From Yersinia hibernica (GTDB lineage: Bacteria > Pseudomonadota > Gammaproteobacteria > Enterobacterales > Enterobacteriaceae), in the NCBI RefSeq assembly GCF_004124235.1, contig NZ_CP032487.1, forward strand, positions 4,278,001 through 4,342,000: a stretch of 64,000 nt of DNA. The letters run 5' to 3'. The translations under genes and the position numbers were made by a program. Positions 1 through 9,134 of the stretch are shown here, piece after piece; positions within the stretch are counted from its first letter, which is position 1, and each line of letters begins with the position of its first letter. Under the pieces are notes generated by a model, which searched no databases, was not told the DNA's origin, and worked only from the letters and a program-made list of their open reading frames with translations.

Positions 1-67
1 TTATGCCGTAGCGGCAGCAATATTATTAGCGCTACGTTATAAAAAATTTCGACAATGGTGCCGTTAA
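1..67 (+). CDS. msrQ: 3' end of a membrane protein, probably MsrQ (YedZ)
   Basis: The first 67 bases keep one frame open from base 2 to a TAA at 65-67. They encode a hydrophobic helix rich in Ala and Leu, followed by a basic tail (RYKKFRQWCR). This looks like the last transmembrane segment and cytoplasmic tail of an integral membrane protein. As I recall, msrP-msrQ precedes aroQ-accB-accC in Yersinia. MsrQ is the haem-binding membrane subunit that passes electrons to the periplasmic methionine sulfoxide reductase MsrP. The assignment rests on this short tail and on gene context only; the rest lies outside the window. Confidence 0.5.
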   Translation, partial: YAVAAAILLALRYKKFRQWCR

Positions 68-275
68 AAATCTGAGTTTTTCATCAACCATCATTTTTTT
101 CTATTGAATATCTTCGCTGATAAGACCAGTATTTAGCTGCTAATTGCTACGATATCATTATAATGCCCGACCTTAATGCTGATCGCAGTATCAAATTCGT
201 CGTAAAAAGGTGACAAATCGGTGACATCAGGTTATTTTTTACGATGATGTACTAATTGCCGGAGATACCAGCACA

Positions 276-728
276 ATGTCGGATAAGTTTCACATTTTGC
301 TTCTGAATGGCCCTAACTTGAATCTGCTTGGAACGCGTGAACCCGAAAAGTACGGTTACACGACATTGACGGAGATTGTCAGTCAATTAGAGACTCAAGC
401 TCAGGTCATGGATGTGGCGCTATCCCACTTGCAATCAAATGCAGAGCATGTGCTGATCGATAGAATTCACCAGGCACAGGGTAAGACCGATTTTATCCTG
501 ATCAATCCGGCAGCGTTTACACATACCAGTGTTGCACTGCGCGATGCGCTGTTAGGTGTGCAGATCCCGTTTATCGAGATCCATTTATCTAACGTGCATG
601 CCCGGGAGCCCTTCCGTCATCATTCATATCTCTCTGATATCGCGGTTGGCGTAATCTGTGGACTTGGCGCAGATGGCTACAACTTTGCTTTACAGGCAGC
701 GGTAAATCGCTTGTCACAACCCAACTAG
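276..728 (+). CDS. aroQ: 3-dehydroquinate dehydratase, type II
   Basis: Cytoplasmic enzyme of the shikimate pathway that converts 3-dehydroquinate to 3-dehydroshikimate. At 150 residues it has the usual type II length. The N-terminal motif [17 protein letters not shown] contains the catalytic tyrosine (Tyr26) and the mobile-loop arginine (Arg21). [17 protein letters not shown] and [14 protein letters not shown] are the other active-site blocks. GGAG lies 10 bases before the ATG. E. coli uses the unrelated type I enzyme AroD, so aroQ here separates this genome from E. coli. It lies just upstream of accBC in the same direction, with an ERIC-type element between them. Confidence 0.95.
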   Translation: MSDKFHILLLNGPNLNLLGTREPEKYGYTTLTEIVSQLETQAQVMDVALSHLQSNAEHVLIDRIHQAQGKTDFILINPAAFTHTSVALRDALLGVQIPFIEIHLSNVHAREPFRHHSYLSDIAVGVICGLGADGYNFALQAAVNRLSQPN

Positions 729-734
729 ACCCGA

Positions 735-845
735 AATAATTCGAGTGGTGGGAAGGCGGCAACTGAGTAAATCCCCGTGAGCTTACATAAGTAAGTGATT
801 GGGGTGAACGAAGGCAGCCAACACACATACCACTCGCAGCATGAT
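735..845. repeat. ERIC-type palindromic element between aroQ and accB
   Basis: The centre (about 768-810) closely matches the ERIC core as I remember it: a GTAAATCCCC half, AGCTTACATAAGTAAGT in the middle, and TTGGGGTGAACG on the other side. The outer ends form an inverted repeat, CGAGTGGT at 742-749 and ACCACTCG at 829-836. The element fills nearly all of the aroQ-accB spacer, so any transcript running from aroQ into accBC carries it as a long hairpin. Outer limits are approximate. Confidence 0.85.
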
Positions 846-885
846 GGGTATAATTGCAACACAAAAAGAGTACGGAATCACACTC

Positions 886-1350
886 ATGGATATTCGTAAG
901 ATTAAGAAACTGATCGAACTGGTTGAAGAGTCCGGCATTTCAGAGCTGGAAATCTCAGAAGGCGAAGAGTCAGTACGTATCAGTCGTGCTCCCGCCGCAC
1001 CAAACTACCCAATGATGCAACAGCCGTATGCTTTCGCAGCACCACAGCAACAACCAGCTCTGGCAGCTGCTGTCGCTCCAGCACCAGCTGAAGCTGCTGC
1101 ACCGGCGGCTATCAGTGGTCATATCGTGCGCTCCCCAATGGTCGGTACTTTCTACCGCACCCCGAGCCCGGATGCCAAATCCTTCATTGAAGTAGGTCAG
1201 AAAGTTTCTGCTGGTGACACTCTTTGCATCGTTGAAGCGATGAAAATGATGAACCAAATCGAAGCAGATAAATCCGGTACTGTAAAAGCCATTCTGGTTG
1301 AAAATGGTCAACCGGTTGAATTCGACGAGCCTCTTGTCGTCATCGAGTAA
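886..1350 (+). CDS. accB: Biotin carboxyl carrier protein of acetyl-CoA carboxylase
   Basis: Carrier subunit of acetyl-CoA carboxylase, the first committed step of fatty acid synthesis. The protein has 154 residues. The N-terminus [17 protein letters not shown] matches the known start, so I use the ATG at 886; an in-frame ATG at 841 would add 15 unrelated residues and starts inside the ERIC element. Residues about 45-75 form an Ala/Pro/Gln-rich linker, followed by the biotinyl domain with the EAMKMMN motif; its lysine (about residue 120) carries biotin. accC follows after 11 bases, and the two are surely co-transcribed. The ribosome site before 886 (ACGGA) is weak. Confidence 0.97.
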   Translation: MDIRKIKKLIELVEESGISELEISEGEESVRISRAPAAPNYPMMQQPYAFAAPQQQPALAAAVAPAPAEAAAPAAISGHIVRSPMVGTFYRTPSPDAKSFIEVGQKVSAGDTLCIVEAMKMMNQIEADKSGTVKAILVENGQPVEFDEPLVVIE

Positions 1351-1361
1351 CGAGGCGTTCC

Positions 1362-2711
1362 ATGCTTGATAAAATCGTAATCGCTAACCGTGGTGAGATT
1401 GCGCTGCGTATCCTGCGAGCTTGTAAAGAGCTGGGGATTAAAACTGTCGCAGTTCACTCTGTTGCGGATCGTGATCTTAAACACGTGTTACTGGCTGACG
1501 AGACTGTCTGTATTGGTCCCGCGCCGTCTGTCAAAAGCTATCTGAACATCCCAGCAATTATTTCTGCTGCTGAGATCACCGGCGCGGTGGCTATTCACCC
1601 CGGCTATGGTTTCCTGTCTGAAAATGCTGATTTTGCCGAACAGGTAGAACGTTCTGGTTTCATCTTTATCGGCCCTCGCGCCGAAACCATTCGCCTGATG
1701 GGCGACAAAGTTTCAGCGATAAATGCCATGAAGAAAGCCGGTGTACCTTGCGTTCCTGGCTCTGATGGCCCACTGGATGACGATACTGCCAAGAACAAAG
1801 CCTTTGCCAAACGAATCGGTTACCCGGTCATTATCAAGGCATCAGGCGGTGGTGGTGGTCGTGGTATGCGTGTGGTACGTCACGATAAAGATCTTGAGCA
1901 ATCCATTAACATGACTCGTGCGGAAGCAAAAGCGGCTTTCAATAACGACATGGTTTACATGGAGAAATACCTGGAAAATCCACGCCATATCGAAATTCAG
2001 ATTTTGGCTGACGGTCAGGGTAATGCAATCTATCTGGCTGAGCGCGACTGTTCTATGCAGCGCCGTCACCAGAAAGTGGTCGAAGAGGCACCAGCGCCTG
2101 GTATCACCAGCGAAATGCGCCGTTATATCGGCGATCGCTGTGCCAAAGCCTGTGTGGAAATCGGTTATCGTGGTGCGGGGACTTTCGAGTTCTTGTATGA
2201 AAACGGCGAGTTTTATTTCATCGAAATGAACACCCGTATTCAGGTTGAGCATCCAGTGACCGAAATGATAACCGGCGTCGATTTAATTAAAGAGCAGCTG
2301 CGTATTGCCGCGGGCCAACCTCTCTCCATCAAACAAGATGAGGTGAAAGTGCATGGTCACGCAGTAGAGTGCCGTATCAACGCCGAAGACCCCAATACCT
2401 TCCTGCCAAGCCCGGGTAAAATTACCCGTTTCCATGCGCCGGGCGGTTTTGGTGTGCGTTGGGAGTCCCATATTTACGCCGGTTATACCGTGCCACCATA
2501 TTATGACTCCATGATCGGTAAGCTGATTACTTACGGTGAAAACCGTGATGTTGCTATTGCCCGCATGAAGAATGCGCTGGCAGAACTCATTATCGATGGC
2601 ATCAAGACCAACGTGGAGTTGCAGCAACGCATCATGAATGACGAAAACTTCCAGCACGGTGGAACCAACATCCACTATCTGGAGAAAAAACTCGGGTTGC
2701 AAGAAACCTGA
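1362..2711 (+). CDS. accC: Biotin carboxylase subunit of acetyl-CoA carboxylase
   Basis: Uses ATP and bicarbonate to carboxylate the biotin on AccB; this is the first half-reaction of acetyl-CoA carboxylase. The 449-residue length is normal. Visible blocks are the N-terminal carboxylase domain ([19 protein letters not shown]), the ATP-grasp glycine-rich loop [12 protein letters not shown] near residue 160, the metal and catalytic block [15 protein letters not shown] near 290, and the C-terminal domain. It forms an operon with accB. A strong hairpin terminator lies 20 bases after the stop. Confidence 0.98.
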   Translation: MLDKIVIANRGEIALRILRACKELGIKTVAVHSVADRDLKHVLLADETVCIGPAPSVKSYLNIPAIISAAEITGAVAIHPGYGFLSENADFAEQVERSGFIFIGPRAETIRLMGDKVSAINAMKKAGVPCVPGSDGPLDDDTAKNKAFAKRIGYPVIIKASGGGGGRGMRVVRHDKDLEQSINMTRAEAKAAFNNDMVYMEKYLENPRHIEIQILADGQGNAIYLAERDCSMQRRHQKVVEEAPAPGITSEMRRYIGDRCAKACVEIGYRGAGTFEFLYENGEFYFIEMNTRIQVEHPVTEMITGVDLIKEQLRIAAGQPLSIKQDEVKVHGHAVECRINAEDPNTFLPSPGKITRFHAPGGFGVRWESHIYAGYTVPPYYDSMIGKLITYGENRDVAIARMKNALAELIIDGIKTNVELQQRIMNDENFQHGGTNIHYLEKKLGLQET

Positions 2712-2729
2712 TATTTCGCTTTTCATGCC

Positions 2730-2758
2730 AAGGCCGGTAAATTACCGGCCTTTTTCTT
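2730..2758 (+). terminator. Rho-independent terminator of accBC
   Basis: An 11-bp perfect stem (AAGGCCGGTAA paired with TTACCGGCCTT) has a one-base centre and is followed by a T-rich tract. It ends the accBC transcript before yhdT-panF. Confidence 0.9.
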
Positions 2759-2787
2759 TTCATTGGTTTAATTTTCTGTTGATTGAC

Positions 2788-2890
2788 ATGGCTGGCGTTC
2801 CAATAATGCAGCAACCGAGTGCATCCCGATAAACTGACTCTGGCCAGTAACTCGGGTGAGCGAATGTAGCTAACACCGCTGCAAAGCCAT
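2788..2890. repeat. Degenerate ERIC-type element between accC and yhdT
   Basis: About 100 bp with the ERIC layout: short terminal inverted repeats (ATGGCT at 2788-2793, AGCCAT at 2885-2890), a GTGCATCCCGAT half and an AACTCGGGTGAGCG half around a palindromic centre. The core is more diverged than in the copy at 735-845. It ends 16 bases before the yhdT start, so it forms part of that leader. Confidence 0.7.
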
Positions 2891-2905
2891 ATAAGAAGGG
2901 GAAAA

Positions 2906-3148
2906 ATGGACACAAGGTTTCTACAGGCCAACAAAGAAGCACGCTGGGCCTTTGGCTTAACACTGGTGTATCTGGCGGGCTGGGTAATAACGGCTTACTT
3001 ACCGGGCAATATTCCTGGCATCAGCGGCCTACCCGCTTGGTTTGAAGCCGCCTGTATTGCACTGCCGCTGCTGTTTATTGTGCTGTGCTATTTGATGGTG
3101 CGCGTGATATTTCGTGATATCCCCTTGGAGGACGACAATGCAAACTGA
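2906..3148 (+). CDS. yhdT: YhdT family small membrane protein (DUF997)
   Basis: An 80-residue protein with two hydrophobic segments (about residues 14-34 and 45-70) and short polar ends, the size and layout of E. coli YhdT. Its function is not established. A good ribosome site (AAGGGG) lies just before the ATG. Its last 11 bases overlap the start of panF, so the two are probably translationally coupled. Conserved pairing with panF suggests a role tied to pantothenate transport, which is only an inference. Confidence 0.88.
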   Translation: MDTRFLQANKEARWAFGLTLVYLAGWVITAYLPGNIPGISGLPAWFEAACIALPLLFIVLCYLMVRVIFRDIPLEDDNAN

Positions 3149-4592
3149 TGTCATCCTGCCATTAGTGGGCTATCTGGCCATGGTATTCGGCTTATCTGTT
3201 TATGCTTATACCCGCCGCAAAACTGGGAATTTTCTCAACGAATACTTTATCGGCAACCGCTCGATGGGGGGATTCGTACTGGCAATGACCCTAACGGCGA
3301 CGTATATCAGCGCCAGCTCATTTATCGGCGGGCCAGGTGCTGCCTATAAATACGGCCTTGGCTGGGTATTGTTGGCCATGATTCAGTTGCCTGCAGTGTG
3401 GTTATCCTTAGGGGTATTGGGTAAGAAGTTTGCCATCCTGGCACGCCGTTATAATGCCGTGACCCTCAATGACATGCTGTATGCGCGCTATCAGAGCCGC
3501 TTATTAGTGTGGTTAGCCAGCCTCAGCTTGTTGGTGGCCTTTATTGGTGCCATGACAGTGCAGTTCATCGGAGGCGCTCGCTTACTGGAAACCGCCGCCG
3601 GTATTCCTTACGACACCGGCTTATTGATTTTCGGTGTCAGTATCGCGCTATACACCTCTTTTGGTGGATTCAGGGCCAGTGTGCTCAACGATGCCATGCA
3701 AGGATTGGTGATGTTGGTCGGCACCATTTTACTGTTGGTGGCAGTTATCCATGCCGCTGGTGGGCTACATAAAGCCGTCGAAACACTACAGCATATTGAT
3801 CCGGCGCTGGTTTCACCTCAGGGTGGCGATCAGATCCTCGACTTGCCATTTATGGCATCATTCTGGATCCTAGTGTGCTTTGGTGTTATTGGTTTGCCAC
3901 ATACTGCGGTGCGTTGCATTTCGTATCGTGATAGTAAAGCCGTGCATCGCGGCATTATTCTCGGCACCATTGTTGTGGCAATCTTAATGTTTGGTATGCA
4001 TTTAGCCGGTGCATTGGGCCGGGCCGTGTTGCCGGATCTCAAGATCCCGGATCAAGTGATCCCGACATTGATGATAACGGTGTTGCCACCATTTGCCGCG
4101 GGGATCTTTCTGGCCGCACCAATGGCGGCTATTATGTCAACTATCAATGCCCAGTTGCTGCAATCCTCGGCAACCATTGTGAAAGATTTATACCTCAATC
4201 TGCGGCCAGAAGAGCTGAAGAATGAACGCAAACTGACCCGTATTTCCAGTATGTCGACACTGATACTCGGGCTATTACTGCTGCTTGCCGCCTGGCGACC
4301 ACCAGAAATGATTATCTGGCTGAATCTATTGGCCTTTGGTGGGCTTGAAGCCGTATTCCTCTGGCCACTGGTGCTGGGGCTGTATTGGGAGCGAGCCAAT
4401 GCCCATGGAGCCCTGAGCTCAATGATTGTTGGGGCGATATGCTATACAGTTCTGGCCAGTTTCGACATTAAAATTGCGGGCCTGCACCCGATAGTGCCCT
4501 CACTGGTACTAAACCTGCTGGCGTTTTATATCGGTAATCAGTTTGGCGATAAAGCACGAGCACGGCAGCCCGTCATCGCCAATGCTGAATAG
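3138..4592 (+). CDS. panF: Sodium/pantothenate symporter
   Basis: Imports pantothenate (vitamin B5, the coenzyme A precursor) with Na+; a member of the sodium:solute symporter (SSS) family. I choose the ATG at 3138 (MQTDVILPLVGYLAMV), preceded by GGAGGAC, rather than the longer reading at 3114. This gives 484 residues. The protein is almost entirely hydrophobic helices. Family motifs seen include the N-terminal FLNEYFIGNRSMGG and TATYISASSFIGGPGAAY. It overlaps yhdT and is followed by prmA, as in E. coli. Confidence 0.96.
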   Translation: MQTDVILPLVGYLAMVFGLSVYAYTRRKTGNFLNEYFIGNRSMGGFVLAMTLTATYISASSFIGGPGAAYKYGLGWVLLAMIQLPAVWLSLGVLGKKFAILARRYNAVTLNDMLYARYQSRLLVWLASLSLLVAFIGAMTVQFIGGARLLETAAGIPYDTGLLIFGVSIALYTSFGGFRASVLNDAMQGLVMLVGTILLLVAVIHAAGGLHKAVETLQHIDPALVSPQGGDQILDLPFMASFWILVCFGVIGLPHTAVRCISYRDSKAVHRGIILGTIVVAILMFGMHLAGALGRAVLPDLKIPDQVIPTLMITVLPPFAAGIFLAAPMAAIMSTINAQLLQSSATIVKDLYLNLRPEELKNERKLTRISSMSTLILGLLLLLAAWRPPEMIIWLNLLAFGGLEAVFLWPLVLGLYWERANAHGALSSMIVGAICYTVLASFDIKIAGLHPIVPSLVLNLLAFYIGNQFGDKARARQPVIANAE

Positions 4593-4638
4593 AATTGCTA
4601 CTTTTAGATAGCGATTTTTGACCAAAACCTTATTGATA

Positions 4639-4675
4639 AAAACCGATGCCAACACTCGCGTTGAAGGTCGGTTTT
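4639..4675 (+). other. Stem-loop in the panF-prmA spacer
   Basis: An 8-bp perfect arm pair (AAAACCGA with TCGGTTTT) encloses a smaller CAAC/GTTG pair. It ends 13 bases before the prmA ATG. There is no T-run long enough for a classic terminator, so it may be an attenuating or protective structure between panF and prmA. Confidence 0.5.
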
Positions 4676-4688
4676 AGAAGAGAAAGCT

Positions 4689-5570
4689 ATGCCTTGGATC
4701 CAACTTAAGTTAAACACCAGCGGTAATCAGGCCGAATCCCTTGGTGATGCATTGATAGAAAGTGGCGCAGTCTCTGTGACGTTTCAAGATACTCACGATA
4801 ATCCGGTATTTGAACCACTGCCGGGGGAAACTCGCCTGTGGGGCGATACCGACGTCATTGGCCTGTATGATGCAGAAACCGATATGGCGCAAGTGGTCGC
4901 CATGCTGGAATATCATCCGCAGCTCGGTAACGGTTTTCGCCACAAAATTGAGCAGTTGGAAGATAAAGATTGGGAACGCGAATGGATGGATAACTTCCAT
5001 CCAATGCGCTTTGGTGAGCGGCTGTGGATCTGCCCAAGCTGGCGTGATGTACCCGACCCTAACGCCGTTAACGTGATGCTCGACCCCGGTTTAGCGTTTG
5101 GTACCGGCACTCACCCGACCACCGCATTATGTCTGCAATGGCTTGATGGTCTGAACCTCGACGGTAAAACGGTTATCGACTTCGGTTGTGGCTCAGGGAT
5201 TCTGGCTATTGCCGCGCTAAAACTCGGTGCAGCGCACGCTATTGGCATCGATATCGACCCGCAGGCCATTCAAGCCAGTCGAGATAACGCGCAGCGTAAC
5301 GGCGTCTCAGAGCGTTTGGCGCTCTATCTGGCAAAAGACCAACCAGCAAACTTATCTGCGGATGTGGTGGTCGCCAATATCCTGGCAGGCCCACTACGCG
5401 AACTCGCGCCATTGATTAGCGTGTTACCCGTCACTGGCGGCCATCTTGGCTTATCAGGCGTGTTAGCAACACAAGCGGCTGGCGTCGCCCAAGCCTATGA
5501 GGATCAATTCGCTCTCGACCCGGTAGCAGAGAAAGAAGAGTGGTGCCGCATCACCGGCATCAAGCAGTAA
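4689..5570 (+). CDS. prmA: Ribosomal protein L11 methyltransferase
   Basis: Trimethylates several amino groups of ribosomal protein L11 with S-adenosylmethionine. The 293 residues divide into an N-terminal L11-recognition domain (about 1-55), a linker helix, and a Rossmann-type catalytic domain. The SAM-binding motif [20 protein letters not shown] is near residues 160-180, and the NPPF-like catalytic block appears as [13 protein letters not shown]. Preceded by AGAAGAG. It sits between panF and dusB-fis, exactly as in E. coli. Confidence 0.97.
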   Translation: MPWIQLKLNTSGNQAESLGDALIESGAVSVTFQDTHDNPVFEPLPGETRLWGDTDVIGLYDAETDMAQVVAMLEYHPQLGNGFRHKIEQLEDKDWEREWMDNFHPMRFGERLWICPSWRDVPDPNAVNVMLDPGLAFGTGTHPTTALCLQWLDGLNLDGKTVIDFGCGSGILAIAALKLGAAHAIGIDIDPQAIQASRDNAQRNGVSERLALYLAKDQPANLSADVVVANILAGPLRELAPLISVLPVTGGHLGLSGVLATQAAGVAQAYEDQFALDPVAEKEEWCRITGIKQ

Positions 5571-5943
5571 TAGCCACCACGCTAATAATAACTATCAATA
5601 TTACTGGCGTTGCAACATTCACTGTTGTCACGCCAAGTTAGCCGAGTCGCATTAGCATTGCTAGGCGACCGCTAGCCATCCATCAGGTCTTTTTTTAGCT
5701 AAAATGAGATGTCTGACACATTTATATCTGCTATTTATCATTCATTTGATGGATAAATCAGCACTTTTGACCACAATGATGTTACGCCGACAGTTGATAA
5801 TTATGTTGTTTAGTAGAAAATACTAAAGCGCACAATTTAACCATACTAGCTTAACTCAATGTTATATATAGATAAATAATTAATTAGCCAAGATTAGTCT
5901 GTAATTTGTCGCTCTTTTTTCATCAATTGGTCAAAGTTTGGCC
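5571..5943. other. AT-rich spacer upstream of the dusB-fis promoter
   Basis: No gene is visible. Near the prmA end there is a stem (TGGCGT at about 5605, ACGCCA at about 5630) that could end prmA transcription. The remainder is strongly AT-rich with many A/T tracts. In E. coli the matching region holds several Fis and IHF sites that autoregulate fis; I infer the same here but cannot place individual Fis sites with confidence because their consensus is so loose. Confidence 0.5.
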
Positions 5944-5972
5944 TTTCATCTGAGCGCAAAAATGCGTAATAT
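5944..5972 (+). promoter_or_regulatory. Likely dusB-fis promoter
   Basis: TTTCAT at 5944-5949 and TAATAT at 5967-5972 are separated by 17 bases. A GC-rich stretch (ACGCGCCC) follows directly after the -10, the kind of discriminator that makes the E. coli fis promoter sensitive to ppGpp and growth rate. Transcription would start about 30 bases before dusB. Confidence 0.75.
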
Positions 5973-6010
5973 ACGCGCCCTTACGGACACAGTGTGGTCA
6001 TTCTTTGTCT

Positions 6011-6976
6011 ATGCGTATTGGACACATCCAGCTTACAAATTGCCTGATTGCCGCCCCGATGGCGGGCATCACAGATCGCCCCTTCAGAGCGCTATGTCAT
6101 GGCATGGGGGCTGGGATGGCAGTATCTGAAATGCTCTCCTCTAATCCAGAGGTATGGCGGACGGATAAGTCGCGTTTACGCATGGTTCATAGTGATGAGC
6201 CTGGAATTCGTGCCGTGCAAATTGCCGGTAACGACCCGGATGAGATGGCAGCAGCCGCCAAAATCAATGTGGCGAATGGTGCCCAAATCATTGACATCAA
6301 TATGGGATGTCCGGCCAAGAAAGTGAATCGCAAACTGGCAGGATCAGCATTATTGCAGCATCCTGATCTGGTCAAACAGATTCTCTCCGCAGTAGTTAAT
6401 GCGGTAGATGTGCCAGTAACGCTGAAGATCCGGACGGGTTGGTCGGCCGAACACCGTAACTGTATAGAAATTGCCCAACTGGCTGAAAACTGTGGTATAC
6501 AAGCCCTGACGATTCATGGCCGAACCCGTTCTTGTCTGTTTAATGGCGAGGCGGAATACGACAGTATTCGGGCAGTTAAGCAGATTGTTTCCATTCCCGT
6601 TATTGCGAATGGCGACATCACTGACCCGCATAAAGCCAGAGCAGTGCTTGACTACACTGGGGCTGATGCCCTGATGATAGGACGTGCCGCTCAGGGAAGA
6701 CCTTGGATCTTCCGGGAAATCCAGCATTATCTGGACACTGGGGAGCTGCTGCCACCGATGCCACTTGGCGAGGTACAGCGCTTGTTGGACGGGCATATAC
6801 GGGAATTGCACGACTTTTATGGTCCAGGCAAGGGATTTCGTATTGCACGTAAACACGTCTCTTGGTATCTCCAGGAGCACGCCCCTAACGACCAGTTTCG
6901 GCGCACATTCAACGCCATTGAGGATGCCAGCGAACAGCTGGAGGCGTTGGAGGCATATTTCGAAAATCTTGCGTAA
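6011..6976 (+). CDS. dusB: tRNA-dihydrouridine synthase B
   Basis: FMN enzyme that reduces specific uridines in the D-loop of tRNA. I start at the ATG at 6011 ([10 protein letters not shown]); the TTG two codons earlier is a less likely start. This gives 321 residues, matching E. coli DusB. The TIM-barrel FMN motif [16 protein letters not shown] is at the N-terminus. The catalytic cysteine lies in [20 protein letters not shown] near residue 100. [18 protein letters not shown] is the phosphate-binding block. It is the first gene of the dusB-fis operon, 24 bases before fis. Confidence 0.98.
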   Translation: MRIGHIQLTNCLIAAPMAGITDRPFRALCHGMGAGMAVSEMLSSNPEVWRTDKSRLRMVHSDEPGIRAVQIAGNDPDEMAAAAKINVANGAQIIDINMGCPAKKVNRKLAGSALLQHPDLVKQILSAVVNAVDVPVTLKIRTGWSAEHRNCIEIAQLAENCGIQALTIHGRTRSCLFNGEAEYDSIRAVKQIVSIPVIANGDITDPHKARAVLDYTGADALMIGRAAQGRPWIFREIQHYLDTGELLPPMPLGEVQRLLDGHIRELHDFYGPGKGFRIARKHVSWYLQEHAPNDQFRRTFNAIEDASEQLEALEAYFENLA

Positions 6977-7000
6977 ACAGAAAAAAGAGCTGACAGAACT

Positions 7001-7297
7001 ATGTTCGAACAACGCGTAAATTCTGACGTACTGACCGTTGCAACCGTAAATTCACAAGATCAGGTGACTCAAAAGCCTTTGCGTGATTCGGTAAAACAAG
7101 CACTGAAGAACTATTTTGCTCAACTGAATGGTCAGGATGTGAGTGACCTGTATGAGTTGGTACTGGCTGAAGTTGAACAGCCATTGTTGGACATGGTGAT
7201 GCAATACACCCGTGGCAACCAAACCCGTGCGGCCCTGATGATGGGCATCAACCGTGGCACGCTACGTAAGAAATTGAAAAAATACGGCATGAACTGA
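7001..7297 (+). CDS. fis: DNA-binding protein Fis
   Basis: Growth-phase-dependent nucleoid protein that bends DNA, activates rRNA promoters and assists site-specific recombination. The 98-residue length is exact for the family. The N-terminal half carries the beta-hairpin region used in recombinase activation. The C-terminal helix-turn-helix is visible as [20 protein letters not shown]. It shares the dusB promoter. Its coding region is nearly invariant across enterobacteria, so identification is secure. A strong terminator follows. Confidence 0.99.
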
Positions 7298-7321
7298 TAC
7301 TAGTCAGTTAACTTGTTGTTT

Positions 7322-7356
7322 AAAAAGGCGTACTCCACACGGAGCGCGCCTTTTTT
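7322..7356 (+). terminator. Terminator after fis
   Basis: AAAAAGGCG pairs with CGCCTTTTTT, and an inner CTCC/GGAG pair strengthens the stem. A run of six T follows on the plus strand and A-rich sequence lies on the other side, so it can serve both fis and the convergent cyclase gene. Confidence 0.88.
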
Positions 7357-7357
7357 A

Positions 7358-8929
7358 TTAGCTGGTTTCTACCCGGTTACGTCCCCGCTGCTTCGCATGA
7401 TATAACGCTTCATCGGCGCGTTTTAGCGCATCCTCCGGCTTATCTTCCCCACTCCAGTACGCCACACCCAACGAGATAGTAATAGGTCGAATGCCTGGCA
7501 TCACCATCATCTCTACATTTTGGCGCAACCGGTTAGCGACTTGAATGGCGACATCAGGTGAAGTGCCGGGCAGCAACATCAAAAACTCTTCCCCACCGCT
7601 ACGGCACAGGATATCAGTATCACGGGAGCTTTCGCGGATCTGCACCGCTAACTGCTTGATAACTTCATCACCAACATCATGGCCGTAAGAATCATTAATC
7701 ACCTTGAAATGGTCAATATCCAGCGCGATGACCGAAAAATGCTGTTCAAATTGTGAAATTGGCTCAAGTGTTGTGGCTAGCCCGCGTCGGTTATACAAGC
7801 CCGTCATTGGGTCAGTTTGTGCTTCAAACCTCAACTTACCAATTTTCTTCTGCAACAAACTAATCCCAATCAGCAGCGCCCTTTTAAGCTGAGTAGATTC
7901 AAAATACCATGAAGGTATCTCTTTGATACTGTTGGCTATATCTGGCTTATCCATATCATTGGCACTGCCTGCCAGTAACCATAGCGGGCGAGCAATCATG
8001 CGGGACAATAGCCAGACCCCCAGCAGTGTGAGCAACGCCAGCGGCGCTATATGGCCCAATCCCTTCAGCATTAACCCCTCAAGGGGCTTCAAAGTGGACG
8101 ATTCTGGCCGCAGGGTAACAATCTCCCAACCCGCAGGGCCGACCATGGAGTAACCCGCCAACATTGGTTCACCGCTGGTATTGGTCACTATCAAGCTGCC
8201 ATTGTCACTTTTCTTGCTGGCCTCGGTAATCGGCTTAGGTTCCAGTATTTCTCCGATGCGGTTAACATCGCGGTGATAAAGAATACGCCGATCACCGTCG
8301 AGCACTACGATGTAAGAACCATCACGATAATAATGCTCGCCCAATAATTCATTTAAAATACTTTGCTTACGGAGATAAATTGTCCCGCCGATGTAACCGC
8401 GATAGTGCCCATCTGGCGTGATAATCGGTGTCGAAATATTGATGACCAGATTATTGGCGGCGGACATATAGGGTTTACTGATGAGCGGGCGACGCAGTTT
8501 TAGCGCCTCTACAGACCCAGGGGATGTCAGGCTGTGGCCCAATAACTGGAGGCTATCAGGCGATGTAGCGCGCACAATGCCGTGAGTATCCGTCACCACA
8601 ACCGAGTTAAAACTGTCAGTTTGGTATTTTAGCCGAGCAGTCTCTGCTTGCAGAGCAGCCTGATCGTCAAAATTCTTTGCGGCGATCACACTGCTGTAAT
8701 GCAGCTGCTTTTGCGCACTTAGCAGAAAAATTTCCGTACTGGACGCCAATTTCGTGGCATAAACGCGGTTCGCTTCCAGTGTGTTATCAATCAGTAACTG
8801 CCGCTGAACCCGATAACTGGCATAGAAGCTGTTTGCCAGCGTCACAAATGCACTCATCACAGCCAGAATAAGGATTAAGCGACCTAAGTCGAGGCGAAAA
8901 ATCTTGGTTGAAAGAATCGAGCGTGACAC
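7358..8929 (-). CDS. Membrane-bound diguanylate cyclase with periplasmic Cache-type sensor
   Basis: Predicted to make cyclic di-GMP from two GTP. I choose the GTG at 8929 because AGGA lies 8 bases upstream, giving 523 residues; a TTG at 9022 would add 31 residues. Order: a transmembrane helix near the N-terminus, a periplasmic region of about 250 residues resembling dCache sensors, a second helix (IAPLALLTLLGVWLLSRMIA), then a C-terminal GGDEF domain. The domain is intact: DPMTGLYNRRGL, DIDHFKVINDSYGHDVGDEV and the signature SGGEEF. I cannot name the ligand. It lies between fis and slyB, where E. coli has unrelated genes, so it is probably lineage-specific. Confidence 0.92.
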   Translation of the reverse strand: MSRSILSTKIFRLDLGRLILILAVMSAFVTLANSFYASYRVQRQLLIDNTLEANRVYATKLASSTEIFLLSAQKQLHYSSVIAAKNFDDQAALQAETARLKYQTDSFNSVVVTDTHGIVRATSPDSLQLLGHSLTSPGSVEALKLRRPLISKPYMSAANNLVINISTPIITPDGHYRGYIGGTIYLRKQSILNELLGEHYYRDGSYIVVLDGDRRILYHRDVNRIGEILEPKPITEASKKSDNGSLIVTNTSGEPMLAGYSMVGPAGWEIVTLRPESSTLKPLEGLMLKGLGHIAPLALLTLLGVWLLSRMIARPLWLLAGSANDMDKPDIANSIKEIPSWYFESTQLKRALLIGISLLQKKIGKLRFEAQTDPMTGLYNRRGLATTLEPISQFEQHFSVIALDIDHFKVINDSYGHDVGDEVIKQLAVQIRESSRDTDILCRSGGEEFLMLLPGTSPDVAIQVANRLRQNVEMMVMPGIRPITISLGVAYWSGEDKPEDALKRADEALYHAKQRGRNRVETS

Positions 8930-9134
8930 GACAACATTCCTGCATGCAATGGGTTGGCTAAATTTGCTACTGACGGTAACACGAAAAGAACGCCGGAACT
9001 CATCTATATTGCATAAGCTCAATATTATCTCTTCAAATGAATCATTATCACGCTATAGTCATTATTAACAGTTAGCTATGGCTTTGGTGATTGTTAACTG
9101 ACGTCTGATTTGTACTGATAATGAGGGGTTAATT

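Noticed and set aside
1842-2252. 136-residue minus-strand frame inside accC
   Set aside because: Antisense to a conserved gene; His/Thr-rich low complexity at the start reflects the Gly-rich loop of accC read backward.
6350-7012. 220-residue minus-strand frame opposite dusB
   Set aside because: Fully antisense to dusB, no family, no ribosome site.
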